Positions 1 to 5,814 of a DNA stretch of 10,623 bases are shown piece by piece. The stretch is taken from contig JAFBAM010000199.1 of the NCBI GenBank assembly GCA_019247755.1, positions 1-10,623 of the forward strand, written 5' to 3'. The stretch comes from Sphingomonas sp. (GTDB taxonomy: Bacteria > Pseudomonadota > Alphaproteobacteria > Sphingomonadales > Sphingomonadaceae). The notes under the pieces are model-generated. The model did not search any database, was not told the DNA's origin, and was given only the letters and a program-made list of their open reading frames with translations. The translations under genes and the position numbers were made by a program. The stretch's first letter is position 1. The number at the start of each line of letters is the position of its first letter.

Positions 1-2183
1 ACCAGCACCAGGATCCGACCACGAAGGATCCCCTCTCCGGCTCGACCGGCTGGAACTATTACGACCGTAAGGGCGGCCGCGTTGCCGCTCGCTGGACTCC
101 GGTCGACGGCTTCACGGCTGATCTCGCGTACGACTACGCGAAGGACGATAACACTCCTCAGTACAGCCAGCTGATCAACTACAATCCGAACGGCTATGTG
201 GTCGGCGTGTATGGCGCGACGAGCGCCACGAACGCTGCTCCGCGCCTCTTCTTGCCCGGCACCTATACCGTGCCGGGCACGGGCACGCCTTGCGGTGGAA
301 CTATCGCTGCGACCTCGACGACACCGGTCTGCATCGCGCCGCTTGCGCCGATCGTCGGTATCCACCCGCGTCGCCAAAGGGTCGCCGACGTTGGCGTTCC
401 GCAGCAGCCGAGCGTCGACATCACGCACGGTGTCACGGGCACCCTGAAGTATAAGGTGACGCCGGGCCTCGAGCTTCGGTCGATCACGGGATGGCGCGGC
501 GTCAGCACCGACCAGTGGGACAATTCGGGCGGACCGGAGCGAACCACGTTTGCGCCGCCGAACCCCACGACTGCGATCACGGCGGCCACCACAGGCCTGT
601 TCAGCCGCTACAGCCTGTCGTTCCTCCGCCAGCACCAGTTTAGCGAGGAATTCCAGGTCGTCGGCAGCCTGCCCAACCTCGATTACGTGCTTGGCGCTTA
701 TTATTACACCGAGCATGCTACGGAATATGCGGCGACGCCGCAGAGTAACCAGTGGAACGCCACCGGCACGGGCTACATCATCCGCAGCCCGATCATCGAC
801 AGCTCGGTCACCGGTCCGATCACCTCGGCCAACTCGGGATATCAGCAGTTCGCTCCGTCTTGTAACAACACGCTGGCGACGACGGTCCCGCAGTTCACGA
901 ATAGCTGCCAGTTCATCACCCGAGCGAGCGAGGCCTGGGACCACAACTATTCCCTGTTCGGCCAGGCGACCTGGACTCCGGCAGGGTTCGACATCTTCCA
1001 CCTGACCGCCGGCGCACGCTGGACGATCGACAAGCGGCACGGATCCCTGTTCGTCATCAACAACCGCAGCGACCTCAATCCAATCAACGCGGTGCCGAAC
1101 AGCGTGTCGACGCCCTTCACCTTCCGGAACAAGGCGGACCGCGTCGACCCGCTGGTGACCGTCGCGCTCGATCCAACCCAAAACATCCACCTCTACGCGA
1201 AATATGCGACCGGCTTCCGGGCGGGCGGTGCGAACGACCGTTCGCAGGCGTTCAACCCCTTCGGTCCCGAATCGGTAAGGTCGTATGAGGCCGGCGCCAA
1301 GATCGACTTCTGGGAACACAAGGCCCGCCTGAATCTCGCCGGCTACATCATGAAGAGGAAGGACACGCAGTTCGACTTCGACATTTTCGATACGAACTCG
1401 AGCAGCCCGACCAACGGTGCACACATCGAGCAGACCTCGAACGCGGGCACGACCAAGATTCGCGGACTCGAAGCGGATCTGACCCTCCGTCCGATCCAGA
1501 ACCTGACGCTGGGCGCCTCATATGCCTACACCTGGTGGCGGGCGCCTGCGGCAGTGAACCCCATCCTCGGCGGTCCGCCGCAGCAGCTCTACATCGTTTA
1601 CACCCCGAAGAACGCGGCGTCGGGCTATATCGATTATCAGCTCCCGACCAGCATCTCGAACGGGAAGCTCCGCTTCCACCTCGACGCCAACTACGCGAGC
1701 CCGCAGTACAGCTTCCAGCTGGAGCCGACCAAGACGGATTCGAGCTTCGTGGTGAACGGCCGGATCGCGCTCGCCGACGTCGAAGTGAACGACGGAAGCA
1801 CCTTGCTGACCTTCGCCCTCTGGTCGCGTAACTTGTTCAATGAGCAGCACATCTACCGTCGCTCGAACGCCAATTCGTCGCCGGTGCTCAACTACAACGC
1901 GGCGGGCGCGCTGGTTTCGAGAAACTACGGCGGCATTCTCGGCGACTATGCCAACTTCAACCCGCCGCGGACTTGGGGGGCGGAGCTGTCGTTCAAGATT
2001 GGCGCTCCTCGCAAGGTCGAGCCTTATGTCGCTCCGCCGGCTCCGCCTCCGCCTCCGGCAACGGTGACGTGTGAGTCGGGAGCGGTGGTCGTGGCTCCGG
2101 GCGCCTGCCCCGCGCCGCCACCGGCGGTCGAGGTGCCACCGCCTCCACCGCCGCCGGCTCCAGCTCCGGAACGGGGAAGTTAG
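1..2183 (+). CDS. TonB-dependent outer-membrane receptor, 3' part (5' end outside window)
   Basis: The reading frame is open from base 3 to the stop at 2181-2183, so only the C-terminal ~726 residues are present; the plug and TonB box lie upstream of the window. The sequence is a succession of alternating aromatic/polar beta strands separated by long Gly/Asn/Ser/Thr loops. The motif YAKYATGFRAGG followed by PESVRSYEAGAK is a hallmark of the C-terminal barrel of sphingomonad TonB-dependent receptors, and the last strand is WGAELSFKI. Such receptors import siderophores, oligosaccharides or aromatic compounds using TonB-ExbBD energy; the substrate cannot be read here. After the last barrel strand there is an unusual 60-residue Pro-rich tail with two cysteines (codons 2001-2180). 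An internal ATG at 198 would give an ORF but is not the real start, because coding sense continues upstream. A hairpin terminator follows. Family assignment is firm, substrate unknown. Confidence 0.93.
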   Translation, partial: QHQDPTTKDPLSGSTGWNYYDRKGGRVAARWTPVDGFTADLAYDYAKDDNTPQYSQLINYNPNGYVVGVYGATSATNAAPRLFLPGTYTVPGTGTPCGGTIAATSTTPVCIAPLAPIVGIHPRRQRVADVGVPQQPSVDITHGVTGTLKYKVTPGLELRSITGWRGVSTDQWDNSGGPERTTFAPPNPTTAITAATTGLFSRYSLSFLRQHQFSEEFQVVGSLPNLDYVLGAYYYTEHATEYAATPQSNQWNATGTGYIIRSPIIDSSVTGPITSANSGYQQFAPSCNNTLATTVPQFTNSCQFITRASEAWDHNYSLFGQATWTPAGFDIFHLTAGARWTIDKRHGSLFVINNRSDLNPINAVPNSVSTPFTFRNKADRVDPLVTVALDPTQNIHLYAKYATGFRAGGANDRSQAFNPFGPESVRSYEAGAKIDFWEHKARLNLAGYIMKRKDTQFDFDIFDTNSSSPTNGAHIEQTSNAGTTKIRGLEADLTLRPIQNLTLGASYAYTWWRAPAAVNPILGGPPQQLYIVYTPKNAASGYIDYQLPTSISNGKLRFHLDANYASPQYSFQLEPTKTDSSFVVNGRIALADVEVNDGSTLLTFALWSRNLFNEQHIYRRSNANSSPVLNYNAAGALVSRNYGGILGDYANFNPPRTWGAELSFKIGAPRKVEPYVAPPAPPPPPATVTCESGAVVVAPGACPAPPPAVEVPPPPPPPAPAPERGS

Positions 2184-2248
2184 GCAGTTGAAATCTTAAC
2201 GATGACGGATGGATCGCAGGGGGCAAGCGATCAAACCGTCACAAAGAG

Positions 2249-2278
2249 GGCCGCGTCGGGATCATCTCCGGCGCGGCC
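2249..2278 (+). terminator. Hairpin terminator after the TonB-dependent receptor
   Basis: An 11-bp GC-rich stem pairs 2249-2259 (GGCCGCGTCGG) with 2268-2278 (CCGGCGCGGCC), with one G-T wobble and an 8-base loop. It lies 65 bases past the receptor stop. Only TT plus a few mixed bases follow, so the U-tract is poor, but the stem is strong. A factor-independent or Rho-assisted terminator for the receptor is the natural reading. Confidence 0.65.
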
Positions 2279-2368
2279 TTACTTCATGCCGCTCAAATAC
2301 TTAGCAACGGCTCACACCTCGCCGTAAGCAGAGCATAACGGGCTTTTGTTACACTTTTATGACATATC

Positions 2369-2395
2369 TTGCGAAATCAAGGATTTAGGCATAAT
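2369..2395 (+). promoter_or_regulatory. Possible sigma70-type promoter for the small TPR-like gene
   Basis: TTGCGA at 2369-2374 resembles a -35 element and CATAAT at 2390-2395 is five of six to the -10 consensus. The spacer is 15 bases, shorter than ideal. Transcription would begin near 2402, leaving a leader of about 24 bases before the ATG at 2426. The -35 hexamer coincides with an in-frame TTG, another reason not to start the protein there. This is a consensus match only. Confidence 0.3.
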
Positions 2396-2415
2396 CATTC
2401 TCCCGTCGAACCGAT

Positions 2416-2428
2416 GGAGATGGTGATG
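2416..2428 (+). promoter_or_regulatory. Ribosome-binding site that fixes the start of the TPR-like gene
   Basis: GGAGA at 2416-2420 sits five bases before the ATG at 2426, whereas the in-frame ATGs at 2414 and 2420 overlap or precede this element. The protein starting at 2426 begins directly with a signal peptide, which agrees. Confidence 0.55.
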
Positions 2429-2788
2429 AAGACTCTGCTTCTTGTTGCGCTGCCCGCGGCGCTCCTGGTCCCCGCTCCGGCCGTTGCGCAATTCGCTCAG
2501 GTCAACGATCCGGCGCCTGGCGCGTCGTCCCTGCTTAGCTCGAACTATTCGAGCGCTGAGCGGGAAATCCGTTCGGCGGACGTATCCAAATATGATCCGG
2601 CGCGCAGGATCAACCTCGGCATCGCGCTCGCCAAGCAGGGCCACAAGGACGAGGCGGCCAAGCAGTTCAATGATGTGCTCATGGAAGCCGACGTCGAGAT
2701 GGTCGTTGCCGATGGCAAGACGGTCATGTCGCATGATCTCGCGCGCTACGCGCTGGCGTCGCTCAAAAACGGGGTGCTCAGCCGCTGA
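2426..2788 (+). CDS. Small secreted protein with a TPR-like helical pair
   Basis: The chosen start gives a 120-residue protein. Residues 1 to about 20 form a signal peptide (MKTLLLVALPAALLV, then cleavage after AVA), so the product is exported to the periplasm. The mature part contains one recognisable tetratricopeptide-like unit, RRINLGIALAKQGHKDEAAK, with the small and hydrophobic residues expected at helix contact points, followed by a second helical region ending in LARYALASLKNGVL. One unit is too few for a full TPR scaffold, so it probably acts as a small helical domain or as an oligomer; no enzymatic motif is visible. Longer frames starting at TTG 2369 or ATG 2414 would put charged residues before the signal peptide and lack well-placed binding sites. 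It converges on the minus-strand gene ending at 2808 with 19 bases between stops. No precise function is recognised. Confidence 0.8.
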   Translation: MKTLLLVALPAALLVPAPAVAQFAQVNDPAPGASSLLSSNYSSAEREIRSADVSKYDPARRINLGIALAKQGHKDEAAKQFNDVLMEADVEMVVADGKTVMSHDLARYALASLKNGVLSR

Positions 2789-2790
2789 GC
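2776..2790 (+). other. Small hairpin across the stop codon of the TPR-like gene
   Basis: GCTCAG (2776-2781) and CTGAGC (2785-2790) form a perfect 6-bp inverted repeat with a 3-base loop, covering the TGA stop. No T-run follows on either strand. It may aid termination between the two convergent genes, but it is short and could be chance. Confidence 0.3.
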
Positions 2791-2807
2791 GACCGGCACT
2801 TCGCGGT

Positions 2808-3257
2808 TTAGATCAGCCTCGGCGACTTGCGCATCGCCACTTGCGAGGCGATTGCGAGCTGACCGTCGCGGCGCTCGAGTACCGTCTGATCGCTGTCGGT
2901 CGTCAGCATGACTCGAACCAGGCTAAGGCTACTGTTCGCGGACACGCGAACGACTGAAACCTTCGCGAAGCAGTCTTCCGTTCCATCTCCCAGGTGGCCG
3001 GCCGCAAGCCGCGCCGTATCCGCCGCATCGGCCTGATCGACGCCGGCATCGAGAAGTTGCCGGGCCAGTCCTTTGCCCTGGTGGATCACGAGCTTTAGCT
3101 CGAACTGTGCGGCGAGCTTCGGCGGCTGCGCAGCGACGGGTGCCGGCGCATTGATGAACCGGGCCGTCTCAGCCGCGCGGACGGGCACGGAGCCGATCAA
3201 CAGGATGGCGACAAAGGCCGATCCAAGAAGATGAACTGTCGCAGGCCCCTTTCGCAT
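2808..3257 (-). CDS. Small exported protein resembling the N-terminal domain of sphingomonad M23 peptidases
   Basis: This 149-residue protein begins with a signal peptide (MRKGPATVHLLGSAFVAILL, cleavage near VRA at residue 28). The mature part carries the pattern LVIHQGKGLARQLLDAGV, then Ala-rich DQADAADTARLAAG, then a beta-rich stretch ending in LERRDGQLAIAS. In my memory of sphingomonad M23-family metallopeptidases, a similar module (KGEGLA-x-LARAGV with an Ala-rich helix) precedes the catalytic domain and looks like a LysM/OapA-type peptidoglycan-binding or regulatory fold. Here the protein ends at that point: there is no HxxxD or HxH zinc motif, so it cannot be a peptidase by itself. It may be a stand-alone wall-associated protein or a degenerate relative. 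No clear Shine-Dalgarno sequence precedes the ATG. The single internal cysteine (TEDCFAK) has no obvious partner. The gene is convincing as coding; the family link is tentative. Confidence 0.7.
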   Translation of the reverse strand: MRKGPATVHLLGSAFVAILLIGSVPVRAAETARFINAPAPVAAQPPKLAAQFELKLVIHQGKGLARQLLDAGVDQADAADTARLAAGHLGDGTEDCFAKVSVVRVSANSSLSLVRVMLTTDSDQTVLERRDGQLAIASQVAMRKSPRLI

Positions 3258-3362
3258 GCTGCACGATTGGCAGCGAAATGCTTCACTTCCACGCCGCTAC
3301 TGTTTCACTTTCATTACGGTATTCCCGTGCCTCATCGATTACCTGTGACGCATTCGTAACGA

Positions 3363-3413
3363 CTGTCACAAATCCGCAGTCTAACTGTCACGAAAATGTC
3401 CCGTTCCTGTCGC
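3363..3413 (+). promoter_or_regulatory. PHO-box-like array (putative PhoB binding site) upstream of DUF2490-phoR
   Basis: Five heptamers begin exactly 11 bases apart: CTGTCAC at 3363, CCGCAGT at 3374, CTGTCAC at 3385, ATGTCCC at 3396 and CTGTCGC at 3407, each separated by four bases. The known PHO box is two CTGTCA(T/C) heptamers separated by four bases, each contacted by one PhoB monomer. Units 1 and 3 are perfect, 4 and 5 differ at two and one positions, and unit 2 is poor. The orientation is that of the rightward gene. A clear -10 hexamer downstream is not visible, so the transcription start is uncertain. The nearby kinase of PhoR type supports the reading. Confidence 0.65.
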
Positions 3414-3428
3414 AAAGCGGGAACGGGA
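3399..3428 (+). promoter_or_regulatory. Strong inverted repeat overlapping the ribosome-binding site of the DUF2490 gene
   Basis: TCCCGTTCC (3399-3407) is the exact reverse complement of GGAACGGGA (3420-3428). The pairing extends inward by T-G, G-C and T-G pairs, giving a 12-pair stem with a six-base loop (3411-3416). Its right arm covers the first half of the purine-rich ribosome-binding site GGGAAGGA (3425-3432). Its left arm contains the fourth PHO-like heptamer and part of the fifth. It could be an RNA hairpin hiding the binding site or a DNA dyad for a second regulator. Confidence 0.5.
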
Positions 3429-3440
3429 AGGACACAAATG
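3425..3440 (+). promoter_or_regulatory. Ribosome-binding site that fixes the DUF2490 start
   Basis: GGGAAGGA at 3425-3432 is followed by five bases and the ATG at 3438. The upstream in-frame ATG at 3396 lies inside the PHO-like array and would add a charged prefix ahead of the signal peptide, so 3438 is preferred. Confidence 0.65.
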
Positions 3441-4115
3441 AGACTTCGGAATTGCATGAGGCTTGGCCTCCTGGCGGCATCCTGCATGCCTACTGCGGCC
3501 TGGGCAAAATCTGACGTACAGATGTGGACCGTTGCTTCGGCAAACGTGAAGCTTTCGGACAAATGGCGCTTGTCGGAAGAGGTGATTGGCCGCTTCAGCA
3601 GTAATCGCGATGGCCTCTATGAGATCGAGGCGGTGACCATGCTCGGCTATCGGCTCGCTAAGAACGTGACCCTGGCGGCGGGCTATGTGCACAATCCGCA
3701 ATATGCCGGCGGCAATTTCACCATCATGGAGCGTCGCGCGCGCGAGCAGCTGAGCATCGACAACTTCGCCAAGCTAGGCAGCGGGAAGCTGAGCGCGAGG
3801 GCCCGCTTCGAGCAGCGCTGGCGTGATAACATCGACCGCACCGGCTGGCGCTTCCGGCCCTACCTCAAATATTCGCTGCCGTTCGCCGGCAAGGCGACGC
3901 TCAATTTCAGTACCGAGCCCTTCTTCAACCTCAACACCACGAGCTTCCAACGTCAAAGCGGTCTCGACCGCGTCCGCAACCTCGTCACTATTGCCGCCCC
4001 CCTCTCCAAAAAAATCAACGCCGAGTTCGGTTATATGAACCAGCACGGCTTCGTCCGTCACGGCGAGGACAGCAGCGACAACATCGCTTATGCGGCGCTC
4101 AGCGCGAACTTCTGA
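3438..4115 (+). CDS. DUF2490 outer-membrane protein, possibly PhoB-regulated
   Basis: The protein has 225 residues from the ATG at 3438, a usual length for DUF2490. Residues 1-23 form a signal peptide ending in AWA. The mature part shows the family pattern: an opening MWTVASANVKLSDKWRLSEE strand pair, a GYRLAKNVTLAAGYVHN segment, a conserved RAREQL and the basic RARFEQRW-RDN-R-RFRPYLKYSLPF block, then strands to a terminal phenylalanine (ALSANF). The C-terminal F and alternating strands indicate an outer-membrane beta barrel inserted by the BAM machinery. The molecular function of the family is unknown to me. A cysteine in the signal peptide (AASC) is a poor lipobox, so ordinary signal peptidase cleavage is favoured. 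A PHO-box-like array precedes the gene and a phoR-type kinase follows in the same direction, suggesting a role in the phosphate-starved envelope, for example a porin-like or lipid-remodelling role; this is inference. Confidence 0.85.
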   Translation: MRLRNCMRLGLLAASCMPTAAWAKSDVQMWTVASANVKLSDKWRLSEEVIGRFSSNRDGLYEIEAVTMLGYRLAKNVTLAAGYVHNPQYAGGNFTIMERRAREQLSIDNFAKLGSGKLSARARFEQRWRDNIDRTGWRFRPYLKYSLPFAGKATLNFSTEPFFNLNTTSFQRQSGLDRVRNLVTIAAPLSKKINAEFGYMNQHGFVRHGEDSSDNIAYAALSANF

Positions 4116-4123
4116 GGGCCGTC

Positions 4124-4155
4124 TCACTTCCGACCATCAGGGGTCACCGAAGTGA
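4124..4155 (+). other. Imperfect hairpin between DUF2490 and phoR
   Basis: TCACTTC (4124-4130) pairs with GAAGTGA (4149-4155), and inside it GACC (4132-4135) pairs with GGTC (4142-4145), leaving a small internal loop. There is no T-run after it, so it is a weak terminator candidate. In a shared transcript it could be a partial attenuator or an RNA-stability element that lowers kinase expression relative to the abundant outer-membrane protein. Confidence 0.45.
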
Positions 4156-4188
4156 AATACGCGCGGAGCAGGGAAGGCATGTCTTCCC

Positions 4189-5322
4189 ATGCTCAGATCC
4201 GCCTTTCGGTCCCTCTCTCCCCGCCGGCTCGAAAGGCGGATACCTCCGCCGGTGGACGAAGTACTGCTCCTGACAGGTCTGGCCGAGGACGACCAATCGG
4301 CTACAGAAGCGAACATGGCCTTACTCGGCGAAAATGAACGCGCGCTCGTCGCCGCGCTCGATGAGCCGGCGCTGATCGTCGAGGGGAGTATTGTCAGGCT
4401 CGCGAACGCGGCGGCGCGACAACTTCTCGGCGAGCGGATCGAAGGCCGCGACGTCCGGCTGGCTATCCGGCATCCGCAGGCGCTCGAATTGATCCTTGCG
4501 CACCGGTCCGGCGAGCTGGAAGCGACCGGCATCGTCGAGCCTGGCCGGTCCTGGCGCCTGGCAATTAGGCGGTTGTGGTCCGATGCGGCGCTGGTCCGGA
4601 TGACCGATCGCACCGACGCCGTCTCGGCCGAGAAGATGCGCGTCGATTTCGTGGCCAATGCGAGCCATGAGCTGCGCACCCCGCTGTCGACCGTCCTCGG
4701 CTATGCCGAGACGCTGGCAGACGAGACGGATCTTCCGCCGGACACGCGAGCAAACTTCGGTCGAACGATCCGTGATGAAGCGCGCAGGATGCTCCGGATC
4801 ATCGAGGATTTGATGAGTCTGTCGCGGATTGAGGCGGACCGCTTTGTCGCTCCGGGGGGCCGTGTCGATATTGAAGAGGTCGTTGCCGCGGCGGTCGCTA
4901 ATGCCGGTCATCTTCGCGATCGCGCGAGCTGTGAATTTAGAATGAGCATCAACCCGGCTCTCTCATCGGTCCGTGGCGACCGCGCGCAACTGATCCAGCT
5001 GCTCGACAACCTGATCAGCAATGCCGTCCGCTATGGCTGCGACAAGCCGGGCTCGGCGATCGAAATTGAAGCGAGGCAGGACGGTGGCTGGGTCCAGCTA
5101 AACGTCAGCGATCATGGACCGGGCATCCCGCGCGAGCATTTGCCGCGCCTGACCGAACGTTTCTACCGCGCCGATGAGGCCCGCAGCCGCGAATCCGGTG
5201 GGACGGGCCTCGGACTCGCCATCGTCAAGCACATCATCGAGCGGCACCGCGGCTCACTCGACATACGAAGCACGCTCGGCGTTGGAACGACGGTCACCGT
5301 GCTCCTTCCAGTCGCTACCTGA
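4189..5322 (+). CDS. phoR: PhoR-type sensor histidine kinase (phosphate regulon), no visible membrane segment
   Basis: The 377-residue protein has a short N-terminal region (1-50), a PAS-like domain (about 50-140, with ALDEPALIV and VRLANAAARQLLGE), a HisKA domain with the H box FVANASHELRTPLSTVLGYA (phospho-accepting His160), and a HATPase_c domain with N box NLISNAVRYG (Asn278), G1 box DHGPGIP (308), F box RFYRAD and G2 box GGTGLGLAIVKHI (337). All residues needed for autophosphorylation and phosphotransfer are present. The H-box wording and PAS-HisKA-HATPase order are typical of PhoR, which phosphorylates PhoB under phosphate limitation. The two N-terminal membrane helices of classical PhoR are not seen; the frame upstream of the ATG is open only back to 4156 and adds none. 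An imperfect GGGAAGG lies 11 bases before this ATG, which is long. A PHO-like array 0.8 kb upstream suggests autoregulation through the DUF2490 transcript. No phoB or pst gene is in the window. Confidence 0.85.
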   Translation: MLRSAFRSLSPRRLERRIPPPVDEVLLLTGLAEDDQSATEANMALLGENERALVAALDEPALIVEGSIVRLANAAARQLLGERIEGRDVRLAIRHPQALELILAHRSGELEATGIVEPGRSWRLAIRRLWSDAALVRMTDRTDAVSAEKMRVDFVANASHELRTPLSTVLGYAETLADETDLPPDTRANFGRTIRDEARRMLRIIEDLMSLSRIEADRFVAPGGRVDIEEVVAAAVANAGHLRDRASCEFRMSINPALSSVRGDRAQLIQLLDNLISNAVRYGCDKPGSAIEIEARQDGGWVQLNVSDHGPGIPREHLPRLTERFYRADEARSRESGGTGLGLAIVKHIIERHRGSLDIRSTLGVGTTVTVLLPVAT

Positions 5323-5335
5323 GTTCTGAGAACTC
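5321..5335. other. Perfect palindrome between the convergent stops of phoR and the RcnB-like gene
   Basis: GAGTTCTGAGAACTC is a 15-base palindrome with 7-base arms and one central base. It overlaps the last two bases of the phoR stop and ends one base before the stop of the opposing gene. As RNA it could fold as a 5-bp stem with a 5-base loop in either direction. It could be a small bidirectional terminator or a protein-binding dyad. Confidence 0.4.
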
Positions 5336-5659
5336 TTAGTGACCGTAGGTGTCGATCACCTTGGTCACGGCATAGGTCGTCGGATCGACTTCATAGAGAT
5401 AGCCGTCATTGTAGACGTAGCGCATGCTGTTACCGAGCTTGTAATATGTGACGACCGGCTGCGGGATGTCAGTGAGTGACGTGTATGCGTAATCGGGACC
5501 GTAGACATAGCCCACCGCTTGCGGCGGCGTTCCCTTGACCCTGTGCATCGACACGCAAATGCCATTGTCCCACTTGGTGCAGACATAGGTCTTCGCCGAA
5601 ACTGGGCTCGCCGAAAGGACCAGCGCGGCGCCCGAAAGCGCAACCAGAACGCCTTTCAT
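5336..5659 (-). CDS. Small secreted RcnB-like protein
   Basis: The start at 5659 gives 107 residues: a signal peptide MKGVLVALSGAALVLSASP with cleavage after VSA, then an 85-residue secreted domain. The mature N-terminus has a close cysteine pair (YVCTKWDNGIC) that could form a disulfide in the periplasm. The C-terminal half, with DIPQPVVTYYKLG, then MRYVYNDGYLYEVDP and TYAVTKVID, resembles the C-terminal repeat-like part of the RcnB family, in which a DGYxYxVDPxT pattern is common in sphingomonad members. E. coli RcnB is linked to nickel/cobalt homeostasis; here no metal role can be inferred. GGGAG lies six bases before this ATG; starting at the upstream ATG 5665 would leave no spacing, and 5698 would add a charged prefix. 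It converges on phoR with a 13-base gap. Transcription is separate from both neighbours. Confidence 0.8.
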   Translation of the reverse strand: MKGVLVALSGAALVLSASPVSAKTYVCTKWDNGICVSMHRVKGTPPQAVGYVYGPDYAYTSLTDIPQPVVTYYKLGNSMRYVYNDGYLYEVDPTTYAVTKVIDTYGH

Positions 5660-5790
5660 CTTCATCTCCCTTGTCAAACTTGCCCGCCCTGCCGTCACTT
5701 AACGACTGGGGAATTCATGGTTTCCCGTCGTTTCGGCAGCAATATGAACGGCTTAGGCTAGTAAGGGGACGGAAATCTCAATTCTGCTGG

Positions 5791-5800
5791 CAAGCGCTTG
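5791..5800. other. Short palindrome in the gap downstream of the LytTR regulator
   Basis: CAAGCGCTTG is a perfect 10-base palindrome, and flanking GG and GGCC bases allow a slightly longer bulged hairpin (5789-5803). It lies just past the minus-strand stop at 5815. It may contribute to ending the kinase-regulator transcript; there is no strong T-run. Apart from this the 5660-5814 gap shows nothing I can name. Confidence 0.25.
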
Positions 5801-5814
5801 GCCGCTAATCGGCA

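Noticed and set aside
263..592. Minus-strand open frame of 109 codons within the TonB-dependent receptor.
   Set aside because: The plus strand is continuously coding for a typical receptor barrel here, and the antisense product shows no domain.
2348..2365. A second PHO-like pair on the minus strand (ATGTCAT, four bases, GTGTAAC) upstream of the TPR-like gene.
   Set aside because: Only two units, one matching poorly, and the orientation points away from the downstream gene toward the receptor terminator. AT-rich sequence makes this likely by chance.
3343..3349. CTGTGAC upstream of the PHO-like array, as a possible sixth unit.
   Set aside because: It is 20 bases from the first perfect heptamer, two bases off the 11-bp phase, and has a mismatch.
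4321..4911. Long minus-strand open frame of 196 codons inside phoR.
   Set aside because: It is antisense to a kinase whose motifs are all intact on the plus strand, and its residues are rich in Arg/Asp without any domain; a shadow of high-GC codon use.
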